Below, in pieces: positions 1-8,374 of a DNA stretch of 64,000 nt (positions within the stretch are counted from its first letter, which is position 1; each line of letters opens with the position of its first letter). A model generated the notes under the pieces. It did no database searches. It was not told the origin of the DNA and saw nothing but the letters and a program-made list of their open reading frames with translations. The translations under genes were made by a program, and so were the position numbers. The stretch comes from TMP-86 sp039807285 (GTDB lineage: Bacteria; Pseudomonadota; Gammaproteobacteria; Steroidobacterales; Steroidobacteraceae): assembly GCA_044226785.1 (NCBI GenBank), contig JBGAGK010000002.1, positions 1 through 64,000 of the forward strand, given 5' to 3'.

Positions 1-2
1 CC

Positions 3-1415
3 TCAGTTCTTCTTGAAATCATCCGGCATCAGTTGATGCCGCGACAGCAGTTTGTAGAAATCCGTGCGGTTGCGCCGGGCCAGGCGTGCTGCCTGGCTGA
101 CGTTGCCGGTGGTGATCTGCAGGATCTGTGACAGGTAGTTGCGGGTGAACTCGTCGCGCGCTTCGTCGAAGGAGGGCAGGCGGGTCGGGCTGCCACCGAG
201 GGACTGCTGCACGGTCTCGGCCGTGATGATCGGGCCGTGCGCCAGCGCCACGTTCTGTCGCAGGACGTTGTAGAGCTGGCGGATGTTGCCCGGCCAGTCG
301 GAGGTTGCCAGCAGTTCGACAGCCTCGGGCGCGTAGATCCTGCGCTGCCCACTCTCCTTCGAAACCTGCTCGAGGAAGTGCGCCACCAGCAGCGGGATGT
401 CCTCGCGGCGGCGGGACAGGGGTGGCAGCTCGATGTGCACCACATTGAGCCGGTAATACAGGTCCTCCCGGAACTGTCCACTGACCATCAGCTGCTGCAG
501 ATCGCGGTGCGAGGCCGAGATCACCCGCACGTTGACCGGCATGGCCTCGGTGCTGCCCACGGGACGGATCTGTTCCTCCTGCAGCACCCGCAGGAGCTTG
601 ACCTGCAGGCGCATGGGCATGTCACCGATCTCATCCAGCAACAAGGTGCCGCCATCGGCGGCCTGGAACAGTCCCTTGTGCGGCCGGACCGCGCCGCTGA
701 AGGCGCCTTTCTCGTGCCCGAACAGTTCGGATTCCAGCAGGTTCTCGGCCATGGCCGAGCAATTGATGGTCACGAAGGGCTTGTTGCGCCGGGGGCTTGC
801 CTTGTGGATGGCCCGGGCCAGCAATTCCTTGCCGGTGCCGGACTCGCCGGTCAGCAATACCCGTGCATCGGTGCCGGCGACCATGTTGGCCTGCGCCAGC
901 TTGTCTTCCATGACGGGTGAGCGGGTGATGATCTCTGCGCGCCAGTCCTCGTCGAGCTGGGCGAATCCCGAGACCTTGAGTGCCTTCTGCACATGGTCGA
1001 GCAGTTCCTGCTTGTCCACGGGCTTCGTGAGGAATCCGAAGGCGCCGCTCTGGGTCGCATGCACGGCATCGGGGATGGTGCCGTGCGCGGTGAGGATGAT
1101 GACCCGCAATCCCGGCCAGCGGCTCTGCAGTTCCTTCAGCAGGCCGATGCCATCCATCTGGTCCATGCGCAGGTCGGTGATGACCAGGTCGGGTCTGAAA
1201 CGCCCGCAGGCGGCCAGCGCCGCGGCCGCGCTTTCCATGGCTTCCACGTCATAGTTTTCGGCGCGCAGGCGGATGGTCAGCAGCCGCAGGAGCCCCGGAT
1301 CGTCATCGACGACCAGGATCCGCGCCTTGCGCTTCTGGTTGCCCGTGTCCCGATTCAGGTTGGGCTTCAGCCCGCTGTACAACGGAACCGTCGGGGCGAG
1401 GGATGAGATGTTCAA
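3..1415 (-). CDS. glrR: Sigma-54-dependent response regulator, GlrR type
   Basis: This 470-residue NtrC-class activator is expected to drive sigma-54 promoters when phosphorylated by the kinase encoded just upstream. Visible domains are a receiver (about 32-145, acidic DDD near 37-39, phosphoacceptor D81, K131), an AAA+ domain with Walker A GESGTGKE and Walker B TLLLDE, and a C-terminal helix-turn-helix. The sigma-54 contact loop reads GAFSGA instead of the usual GAFTGA. The start is TTG at 1415, preceded by AAGGAG at good spacing. It is the last gene of the glrK-qseG-glrR order known from enterobacteria, 26 nt after the lipoprotein gene. The family assignment is firm; the target genes are unknown. 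Confidence 0.9.
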   Translation of the reverse strand: MNISSLAPTVPLYSGLKPNLNRDTGNQKRKARILVVDDDPGLLRLLTIRLRAENYDVEAMESAAAALAACGRFRPDLVITDLRMDQMDGIGLLKELQSRWPGLRVIILTAHGTIPDAVHATQSGAFGFLTKPVDKQELLDHVQKALKVSGFAQLDEDWRAEIITRSPVMEDKLAQANMVAGTDARVLLTGESGTGKELLARAIHKASPRRNKPFVTINCSAMAENLLESELFGHEKGAFSGAVRPHKGLFQAADGGTLLLDEIGDMPMRLQVKLLRVLQEEQIRPVGSTEAMPVNVRVISASHRDLQQLMVSGQFREDLYYRLNVVHIELPPLSRRREDIPLLVAHFLEQVSKESGQRRIYAPEAVELLATSDWPGNIRQLYNVLRQNVALAHGPIITAETVQQSLGGSPTRLPSFDEARDEFTRNYLSQILQITTGNVSQAARLARRNRTDFYKLLSRHQLMPDDFKKN

Positions 1416-1441
1416 GCGGGCTCCTTACGATGATGCGCCAT

Positions 1442-2068
1442 TCAAGGCTTGCGTGGGACCGGCGCCGTGCGGTCGTTTATCGAACGTTCGATGTGGGTGA
1501 CGGCGTCGAGCTTGGCCTGGGCTTCCTCCAGCGCCTTGCGCAGCCGTGCATTTTCCTCGATCTCGACCTGCAGGCGTCGGTTGTTCGACTGCTGGCGGTC
1601 CCGGGACTCCCGCGCGTCCTGGTCCCGGAGGCGCTGGTTTTCCGCTTGCAGGACCAGAAGGTGCTCGACTTCGTTCAATTCGACCAGAGCAAGGTTTCGC
1701 TCCATCGCCTGCAAAGTCTCCGGCCTGGCCAGCAGTTCTGCCAAATGTCGCTGCGCCGCGACGGGATCGAAGCCTGAATGGCCCGGGGTGGCCAGCGCCA
1801 CTGCATAGCGCAGCCGGTTGCTGGTGGTGGGCGTCAGCTCGGCGGCATTGCGGGCCGCCTGGAAGACCTCGGCCTGACGGGCCGGATCCACCTGGTGCAG
1901 GCCTACCATGAGGTCAAGGACGGTCTCGACGGAGGCTGCTCCGGGCGTCGGATTGACCGGGGGAGGGATGCTGGTCCGCGGCCTGCTTGCCAGACCGCCG
2001 GAAAGCTCGCAGGCGCCGAGCAGCACGGCGGCCAGGGTCAGCATGGCCATGCGGCCCTCAAGCCGCAT
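1442..2068 (-). CDS. qseG: QseG-like outer-membrane lipoprotein
   Basis: This 208-residue protein has a lipoprotein signal ending LLGAC (lipid-attachment Cys20), then a Pro-rich linker, a helical middle and a strongly charged coiled coil at about 135-195. In enterobacteria QseG lies between glrK and glrR and modulates the kinase from the outer membrane. Here the assignment rests mainly on that position, the lipobox and the helical architecture, since sequence identity in this family is low. The start overlaps the end of the kinase gene by 11 nt, so the two are translationally linked. The role as a sensor partner is inferred. Confidence 0.72.
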   Translation of the reverse strand: MRLEGRMAMLTLAAVLLGACELSGGLASRPRTSIPPPVNPTPGAASVETVLDLMVGLHQVDPARQAEVFQAARNAAELTPTTSNRLRYAVALATPGHSGFDPVAAQRHLAELLARPETLQAMERNLALVELNEVEHLLVLQAENQRLRDQDARESRDRQQSNNRRLQVEIEENARLRKALEEAQAKLDAVTHIERSINDRTAPVPRKP

Positions 2069-3527
2069 GTGCGGCTTCCGGAGAGGGCTGGATCATCGGC
2101 TGGCGCAGCGGCAACCTGACCCTGAAATGGGCTCCGCCGCCGGGGGCTTCGAGGATTTCGATGCTGCCGCCGTGGGCATTCACGAACTCCGTGACCACCG
2201 ACAGGCCGATGCCCGTGCCTTTGACGTGACCGCCTTGCGGCGTCTTGCCCTGATAGAACGCGTCGAAGATCCGGGCCCGTTCCTCGGCCGGAATGCCGGG
2301 ACCCGTATCCATGACGTTCAGCACGAGCTGGTCCCGCTCGCTGCGGGCGTGGATGGAAATGGTGCCGCCGCGGGGTGTGAACTTGATCGCATTCGACAGC
2401 AGGTTGTCCAGGATCAGCCTCACCTTGCCCCGGTCGGCATAGGGCGTGAGATCCTCGACCTGCACATCCAGCCGCACCCGCTGGGCGACCAGGGTCAGCT
2501 GCTGATTCTCCAGCACGGACTTGATCAAGGGCCGCAGCCTGAATTCGGACAGATCCAGGCCAACGCTTTTGGCCTGCCAGGCCGAAAACGACAGCAGGTT
2601 CTCGATCAGTCTCTGCAGTTTCATGCTGTTCTCACGCAGGATTGCGGTGACCTCCCGCTGGCTGGCCTGCAGTTCACCGACTGCACCATCCATCAGGAGT
2701 TCGGTTCCTTCGCGAATATTGGCCAACGGCGTCTTCAGTTCATGTGACATATGACGCAAAAACCGGTTTTTTTCCTGGGCCAGTTCCAGCAATCGCAGAC
2801 GGAGCCATTCCAGCTGGGCGGCCAGCCGCTCCAGGTCCGCCGGCCCCCTGATGGCGATGGGTCTGGAAAAAGTGCCGCGGCCAAGCTCGCTGATCGCCCG
2901 GTCGATGGCGCGGATGGGGCGCCCGAACAGGTAGGTGAATATGCCCACGACCAGCAGGGTCATCGGGATCAGCAGCAGGGTCTGCCAGAAGAGGTTCCGT
3001 TGGGCGGTCTGGGTGGCATGCTGCAGGCCAGCCAGTTCACTGTCGATCTGCACGCTGATCCTGGCCGAAATCCGGGAAGCCAGTTCCGCAAGCCGTGGGA
3101 AGGTGGCGGTGACCTCCGCCATCTGCACCGAATTGGGACGGGCGGCTTTCAGCCGGCCCAGGATCTCCCGGCTCTGGTCCCGCAGGGTGCCCAGGTCACG
3201 GGCCGATTCGGGATCCAGGGCAAGCCTGGACAGATCGTCCATGGTGGCCTGCAGCCGGCCGTGATTCTTGACATACAGCTCGAGCGAGTCGGGGTTGCCG
3301 ATGATCTGGTAGAGCCGAGCCGTGCGCTCCATCGATGCCAGTTCTTCGAACAGCAGCTGGTTGTTTCTCGTGGCGCGCACGCCATGCACCACCAGTTCTT
3401 CGCTCCGGTGGGAAAGCTGGTTCATCTTCACCGCAGCGTTGAGGATGGCGAACACGAGCGGGGCGGCCACCACGGTGAAACCGATCAGCATCAGGCCGCT
3501 CAGGGATTTCGGTCGCGGGAATCGCAT
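2058..3527 (-). CDS. glrK: Sensor histidine kinase, GlrK type
   Basis: This 489-residue inner-membrane kinase is the probable phosphodonor for the sigma-54 regulator two genes downstream. It shows TM1 (about 12-32), a mainly helical periplasmic sensor of about 145 residues, TM2 (about 180-200), a HAMP linker, an H-box with His262 in SHELKTPLAN, and an HATPase domain with the N-box (LLSNAIKF) and G-boxes (DTGPGIP, GTGIGLS). It heads the three-gene operon. Length and layout match GlrK/YfhK; the signal sensed is not evident. Confidence 0.88.
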   Translation of the reverse strand: MRFPRPKSLSGLMLIGFTVVAAPLVFAILNAAVKMNQLSHRSEELVVHGVRATRNNQLLFEELASMERTARLYQIIGNPDSLELYVKNHGRLQATMDDLSRLALDPESARDLGTLRDQSREILGRLKAARPNSVQMAEVTATFPRLAELASRISARISVQIDSELAGLQHATQTAQRNLFWQTLLLIPMTLLVVGIFTYLFGRPIRAIDRAISELGRGTFSRPIAIRGPADLERLAAQLEWLRLRLLELAQEKNRFLRHMSHELKTPLANIREGTELLMDGAVGELQASQREVTAILRENSMKLQRLIENLLSFSAWQAKSVGLDLSEFRLRPLIKSVLENQQLTLVAQRVRLDVQVEDLTPYADRGKVRLILDNLLSNAIKFTPRGGTISIHARSERDQLVLNVMDTGPGIPAEERARIFDAFYQGKTPQGGHVKGTGIGLSVVTEFVNAHGGSIEILEAPGGGAHFRVRLPLRQPMIQPSPEAAHAA

Positions 3528-3611
3528 GGGTGCGGATTCTACCAGTGCGCCGCGCAGTCAAAGCGGTGGGCCGGGAGCGGTTCCGGCCTGTCCGCACCGG
3601 ACGCCCGGCGG

Positions 3612-4604
3612 CTACCAGGGGTGCGCGAGGAGCTTGCGCTCCCAGTTGAGCGCGCTCTTGACGATGGCTTCCAGGTCATCGTACCGGGGTTTCCAGCCCA
3701 GTTCCTGCCTGACCCGCTCGGCTCTGGCGATGAGCGTTGGCGGGTCGCCGGGCCGGCGCGGTTCCTCGCGGATCGACAGCGGCTGGCCCGCGACCCTTTC
3801 CACCATGCGCAGGACCTCCCGGACGCTGTAGCCATGTCCGTAGCCGCAATTCAGGGTGACGCTGCTTCCACCTCCGCGCAGGTAGTCCAGGGCCTTCAGG
3901 TGTGCCGAAGCCAGGTCCTCGACATGGATGTAGTCGCGCACCCCGGTCCCGTCGGGTGTGGCGTAGTCGCTCCCGAACACGCTCACATGGGAGCGCTTGC
4001 CCACCACGTGCTCGGCGGCGACCTTCGTCAGCAGTGTCGCGCCCTTCGTGGCCTGGCCGATGCGTCCTTCAGGATCCGATCCGGCCACATTGAAATAGCG
4101 CAGTGCGACATGGCGCAGGTCGGTGGCCTGGGACAGATCCCGCAACATCCATTCGCTCATGAGCTTGGAGGTGCCATAGGGATTGATCGGGGCAGTGAGG
4201 GATTCCTCGCTGGCGATGCCCCCGGCCGGGATGCCATACACGGCGGCCGTGGAGGAGAACACGAAATGCCGGATGCGTGCTGCGGCGCAGACCTCGAGCA
4301 GTGCGCGCGTCGAGCAGGTGTTGTTGCCGTAGTACTTCAGCGGCTCGGCCACGGATTCCGGAACGATGGTGTAGGCGGCGAAGTGCATCACCGTATCGAT
4401 GTCGTGGTCCGTGATGATGCGTCGGACCAGGGCCTGATCGCCGACTTCACCGACCACCAGCTCGCCGCTCGTGACGGCCTGGCGGAATCCGCGACTCAGG
4501 TTGTCCAGCACCACCACCCGTTCGCCGGCAGCGCCCAGCTGCCTGACCACATGACTGCCGATGTAACCGGCACCGCCGGTTACCAGAATCGCACCCTTTG
4601 ACAT
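3612..4604 (-). CDS. galE: UDP-glucose 4-epimerase
   Basis: The product interconverts UDP-glucose and UDP-galactose for galactose use and envelope polysaccharides. It is an extended short-chain dehydrogenase with the N-terminal NAD motif TGGAGYIG, an SST segment near 117-119 and the catalytic pair Y143/K147 (YGTSK). The reading frame stays open to 4733, but ATG 4604 matches the family N-terminus (MSKGAILVTGG) and has an AGGAG-like site upstream. That gives 330 residues, close to the usual 338. It is divergent from srkA, with 123 bp between them. Confidence 0.93.
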   Translation of the reverse strand: MSKGAILVTGGAGYIGSHVVRQLGAAGERVVVLDNLSRGFRQAVTSGELVVGEVGDQALVRRIITDHDIDTVMHFAAYTIVPESVAEPLKYYGNNTCSTRALLEVCAAARIRHFVFSSTAAVYGIPAGGIASEESLTAPINPYGTSKLMSEWMLRDLSQATDLRHVALRYFNVAGSDPEGRIGQATKGATLLTKVAAEHVVGKRSHVSVFGSDYATPDGTGVRDYIHVEDLASAHLKALDYLRGGGSSVTLNCGYGHGYSVREVLRMVERVAGQPLSIREEPRRPGDPPTLIARAERVRQELGWKPRYDDLEAIVKSALNWERKLLAHPW

Positions 4605-4727
4605 TCCCAAGCTCCTGATCCAGTTGGCGAATGATAGCGAAAGCCGCTCGGACGGTGCCCTGCCATGCGAACATGTGTGACGCAGGTCGCGCCCCATGCC
4701 GGCCCTGCGAGCGCCACCGTGGATACG

Positions 4728-5717
4728 ATGCAAGCGGACCAGGAAACCCCTTACGAACGCCTTTCACCGGATGCGGTGCTGGCGGCGCTGGAGTCCGTGG
4801 GCCTGTGGCCGGACGGCCGGGTCCTCGCCCTGAACAGCTACGAGAATCGCGTGTATCAGGTGGGTCTGGAGGAGGCGGCGCCGGTGGTGGCGAAGTTCTA
4901 CCGTCCCGGGCGCTGGAGCGAGAAGGCCATCCTCGAGGAGCATGCCTTCAGCTGGGAACTGCATGATGCGGAAGTCCCGGTGGTTCCACCCATGCGATTT
5001 TCCGGCATCACCCTGCACCATGCGGATGGCTATGCGTTTGCGGTGTTCGAGCGTCGTGGCGGGCGCTGGCCGGAACTGGGTTCGCCGGCCGAGCGCGAGT
5101 GGATGGGTCGTTTCCTGGGAAGGATGCACGCCGTGGGCCGTGCGCGCCCGTTCCATGATCGCCCGCGGCTCGATGCGCAGGAGCTCGGCCAGCGGGCGCG
5201 CGACACCGTGCTCGAAGGCGACTGGATGCCCGGGTACCTGGCCCGCAAGTATGCCGATGTGACCGATCAGATACTCGGGCAGATCGGCGAGCATGTGGCG
5301 GACTGGGGCGGGGCGCGGATGCTGCGCATCCACGGCGACTGTCATCGGGGCAATGTCCTGTGGACCGATGCAGGGCCGCATTTCGTCGACCTGGACGATT
5401 GCCGGACGGGTCCGGCCGTGCAGGACCTGTGGATGCTGCTGTCAGGCGGCCTGGAGCAGATGCAGCTGGAACTGGTCGATCTGCTGGGTGGGTACGAGCA
5501 GTTCTGTGACTTCGACCGCTCGGAACTGGCCTTGATCGAGCCCTTGCGGGCCCTGCGCATGATGCACTACAGCGCCTGGATTGCCCGTCGCTGGCACGAT
5601 CCCGCATTTCCGAGAGCATTCCCATGGTTTGCGGAAGCCCGCTACTGGGAGCAGCACCTGGATGCGCTGCGGGAGCAGCTGGAAGTGCTGGACGGCCCAC
5701 CGTTGAGGTTGCGATGA
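4728..5717 (+). CDS. srkA: Stress response kinase A (YihE/RdoA), Ser/Thr kinase
   Basis: This is an APH/ChoK-fold protein kinase of 329 residues; E. coli SrkA has 328. In E. coli SrkA protects against stress-induced death linked to the MazEF and Cpx pathways. Diagnostic segments are LNSYENRVYQ (36-45), the nucleotide-binding Lys in AKFYRP, the catalytic loop HGDCHRGN (202-209, base D204) and the metal-binding DLDD (221-224). ATG 4728 is preferred over in-frame ATG 4665 because it matches the family N-terminus. Its stop overlaps the next gene's start (ATGA). Confidence 0.92.
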   Translation: MQADQETPYERLSPDAVLAALESVGLWPDGRVLALNSYENRVYQVGLEEAAPVVAKFYRPGRWSEKAILEEHAFSWELHDAEVPVVPPMRFSGITLHHADGYAFAVFERRGGRWPELGSPAEREWMGRFLGRMHAVGRARPFHDRPRLDAQELGQRARDTVLEGDWMPGYLARKYADVTDQILGQIGEHVADWGGARMLRIHGDCHRGNVLWTDAGPHFVDLDDCRTGPAVQDLWMLLSGGLEQMQLELVDLLGGYEQFCDFDRSELALIEPLRALRMMHYSAWIARRWHDPAFPRAFPWFAEARYWEQHLDALREQLEVLDGPPLRLR

Positions 5718-6310
5718 TATCCGCCATGTGGAATCCACGAGGGCTGGTGATGATGTGCGGGGCGCTGTGTCTTTGCGCCTGCGGCGCGGATTCGCCCGGT
5801 GGAAAGACTCCGGGGTCGAACCTCCATGCGGTCAGCTCGCACAACCCGAAGGCCGACAGGGAAGGCCCCACCCGCGAGCAGCAGACGGCGGGCATGGTCT
5901 CTGCCGCGAGCCCGGCGCACAGCGCGGACATTGCCGACCTGAAGTTCAACATTGCGGCCCGACCGGAACCGGGGCAGCCGGTGTCCATCGATCTGGCCTT
6001 GCTGCCCCTCACCGAGACACCCGTTGCCTCGCTGGATCTGTCCGGCTCGGATGGTCTCACGCTGCCTGCCAACCGCACGGTGAGTTTCAGCGACGTCGGG
6101 CGCGCTCACGTGTATCGGGCCTCCGTATCGGTGACACCGGCATCGGAAGGGATCTATTTCCTCAACGTGCTGGTGTCGTTCAGGAACGCGGACTTCACGG
6201 ATACGCGCCCATTCACCCTGCCGATCATCGTTGCCGCCCCATCGGCTGCAGCGGGTCCCGCAACGCCGGCTCGCAGTGCAACCGCAACTGCGCCGGCGCG
6301 GGCACAGTAG
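5714..6310 (+). CDS. Hypothetical lipoprotein with beta-sandwich-like domain
   Basis: I do not recognise this 198-residue protein. It begins with a short signal ending L-C-A-C, so lipidation at Cys23 is likely. A low-complexity linker follows, then a region of about 100 residues rich in beta-type segments that resembles an adhesin or Ig-like sandwich. An Ala/Pro/Thr-rich tail closes it. The start ATG 5714 overlaps the srkA stop by 4 nt, indicating translational coupling; ATG 5726 is an alternative. Envelope location is supported by the lipobox, but the function is unknown. Confidence 0.7.
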   Translation: MISAMWNPRGLVMMCGALCLCACGADSPGGKTPGSNLHAVSSHNPKADREGPTREQQTAGMVSAASPAHSADIADLKFNIAARPEPGQPVSIDLALLPLTETPVASLDLSGSDGLTLPANRTVSFSDVGRAHVYRASVSVTPASEGIYFLNVLVSFRNADFTDTRPFTLPIIVAAPSAAAGPATPARSATATAPARAQ

Positions 6311-6359
6311 CAAGAACCCCTTCCCGAAACTTTGCGCGGCCCGGCCGCGGGATCAGATC

Positions 6360-8180
6360 GTGACTCAGAACCTACGCAATATCGCCATCATCGCGCACGT
6401 CGACCATGGCAAGACCACTCTGGTGGACCAGCTGCTGCGCAAATCCGGGACCCTGGATGCACGCAAGGACATCCAGGAAAGGGTGATGGATTCCAATGCC
6501 CTGGAACGTGAACGCGGCATCACCATCCTCGCCAAGAACACCGCCATCACCTGGGGCGACTATCGCATCAACATCGTCGACACGCCGGGTCACGCGGATT
6601 TTGGCGGAGAGGTCGAGCGGGTCCTCGCGATGGTGGACAGTGTCCTGTTGCTGGTGGATGCGGTGGACGGGCCGATGCCGCAGACCCGCTTCGTGACCCA
6701 GAAGGCCTTCAGACACGGTCTGAAGCCCATCGTGGTCATCAACAAGATCGATCGTGACGAGGCGCGACCCGGGTGGGTGCTGGATCAGACCTTCGACCTG
6801 TTCGACCGGCTCGGCGCCACCGATGAACAGCTCGATTTCCCGGTGGTCTACGCCTCGGCGCTGCGCGGCTTCGCGAGCCTCGATCCGGCCGCACGGGGCG
6901 GCGACATGGAACCGTTGTTCCAGTGCATCGTGCGGCATTGTCCGCCGCCCGAGGTGGATATCACAGGTCCGCTGCAGTTGCAGGTCACCTTGCTTGATTA
7001 CTCCAGCTATGTGGGCGCCATCGGCATCGGCCGGATCAAGCGGGGCACGCTGAGGCGGGGTCAGAACGTGCTGGTGATCGACCGGGAGGGCCGGACGCGC
7101 AACGAGCGGATCTCGCAGATCCTCGGCTTCCATGGACTGACGCGGGTCGAGGTCGAGCAGGCCGATGCGGGAGACATCGTCGCGTTCGCTGGGATTCCCG
7201 AACCGCAGGTGTCCGACACGCTGTGTGACCCGGCGCATCCGCAGGCGCTGCCGGGCCTGGCGGTGGATGAACCCACCATCAGCATGACGTTCGAGGTCAA
7301 CAGTTCGCCGTTCCTGGGGCGGGAGGGCAAGTTCGTCACCAGCCGGCAGATCCGCGAGCGCCTGCAGCGCGAGCAGATCCACAACGTCGCCCTGCGGGTC
7401 GAATCGACCGCGGATCCGGACAAGTTCATCGTCTATGGCCGCGGTGAGCTGCATCTGGGCGTCCTGCTCGAGAACATGCGCCGCGAAGGCTACGAGCTGG
7501 CGGTTTCCCGGCCGCGCGTGGTGGTGCGGATGATCGACGGACAGCCGCACGAGCCGTATGAACAGCTGACCGTCGACGTGGAAGCCAGCGCCCAGGGCGA
7601 TGTGATGTCCGCTCTGGGTGCGCGCGGCGCGGCACTCACCGACATGCAGGCCGACGGCCGCGGGCGGGTGAGGCTCGACTACATGATTCCCTCGCGAGGC
7701 CTGATCGGCTTCCAGACCGATTTCCGGACACTGACCCGGGGCACCGGCCTGTTGCATCATGTGTTCGATCACTACGGGCCGCAGGTGCCGCGTGAACTCG
7801 GGCAGCGCCCTCAGGGCGTGCTGATCGCCAACAGCCAGGGGACGGCGCTGGCCTACTCGCTGTTTGCGCTCCAGGAGCGTGGCCGCCTGTGCATCGGACC
7901 GGGCGAGGAAGTCTACGAAGGAATGATCATCGGCATCCACAGCCGGGATAACGACCTCGTGGTCAACCCGCTCAAGGGCAAGAAACTCACCAACATCCGT
8001 GCCGCCGGCAAGGACGAGAACATCCTGCTGACGCCACCCGTGCGGTTCAGCCTTGAACAGGCGATGGAATTCATCGACGACGACGAGCTGATCGAGGTGA
8101 CTCCACAGTCGATCCGGCTGCGCAAGCGCGAGCTTCGCGAGAGCGATCGACGGCGCACGGAGCGCAGCGCCGAGGCCTGA
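6360..8180 (+). CDS. typA: Ribosome-associated GTPase TypA/BipA
   Basis: This translational GTPase of the EF-G/LepA superfamily is involved in 50S assembly and stress or cold adaptation. It has 606 residues, as expected (E. coli 607). G1 is AHVDHGKT (12-19), G3 is DTPGH and G4 is NKID. The EF-G-like domain II, domain III/V and the TypA-specific C-terminal domain follow. The start is GTG 6360, giving the conserved N-terminus MTQNLRNIAIIAHVDHGKT; the upstream ATG 6231 lies inside the preceding lipoprotein gene and is unlikely. Confidence 0.96.
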   Translation: MTQNLRNIAIIAHVDHGKTTLVDQLLRKSGTLDARKDIQERVMDSNALERERGITILAKNTAITWGDYRINIVDTPGHADFGGEVERVLAMVDSVLLLVDAVDGPMPQTRFVTQKAFRHGLKPIVVINKIDRDEARPGWVLDQTFDLFDRLGATDEQLDFPVVYASALRGFASLDPAARGGDMEPLFQCIVRHCPPPEVDITGPLQLQVTLLDYSSYVGAIGIGRIKRGTLRRGQNVLVIDREGRTRNERISQILGFHGLTRVEVEQADAGDIVAFAGIPEPQVSDTLCDPAHPQALPGLAVDEPTISMTFEVNSSPFLGREGKFVTSRQIRERLQREQIHNVALRVESTADPDKFIVYGRGELHLGVLLENMRREGYELAVSRPRVVVRMIDGQPHEPYEQLTVDVEASAQGDVMSALGARGAALTDMQADGRGRVRLDYMIPSRGLIGFQTDFRTLTRGTGLLHHVFDHYGPQVPRELGQRPQGVLIANSQGTALAYSLFALQERGRLCIGPGEEVYEGMIIGIHSRDNDLVVNPLKGKKLTNIRAAGKDENILLTPPVRFSLEQAMEFIDDDELIEVTPQSIRLRKRELRESDRRRTERSAEA

Positions 8181-8374
8181 AGTCTTCCGCGCTCCCCGTT
8201 TCCCGGGGGGAACTGAGCGGCGTTAGGCATTTCCACCAGCGATTTAACCGATTCTTGGGTGAATCGAGACGCCCGTCACACCGTCCACCGGGCACCAAAT
8301 CGACAATCTGCGCAATCCGGCACCGGCATGAGGCCCGTGCCCGAATCCATGTATTTCGCAGAAGGAGCAGGTGG

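Noticed and set aside
2751..4601. Open frame of 616 codons on the plus strand
   Set aside because: It is antisense to both glrK and galE, each of which has clear catalytic motifs.
8191..8211. GC-rich hairpin (CCCCG/CGGGG) after typA as a terminator
   Set aside because: The stem is short and no T-run follows on either strand, so it is not supported as an intrinsic terminator.
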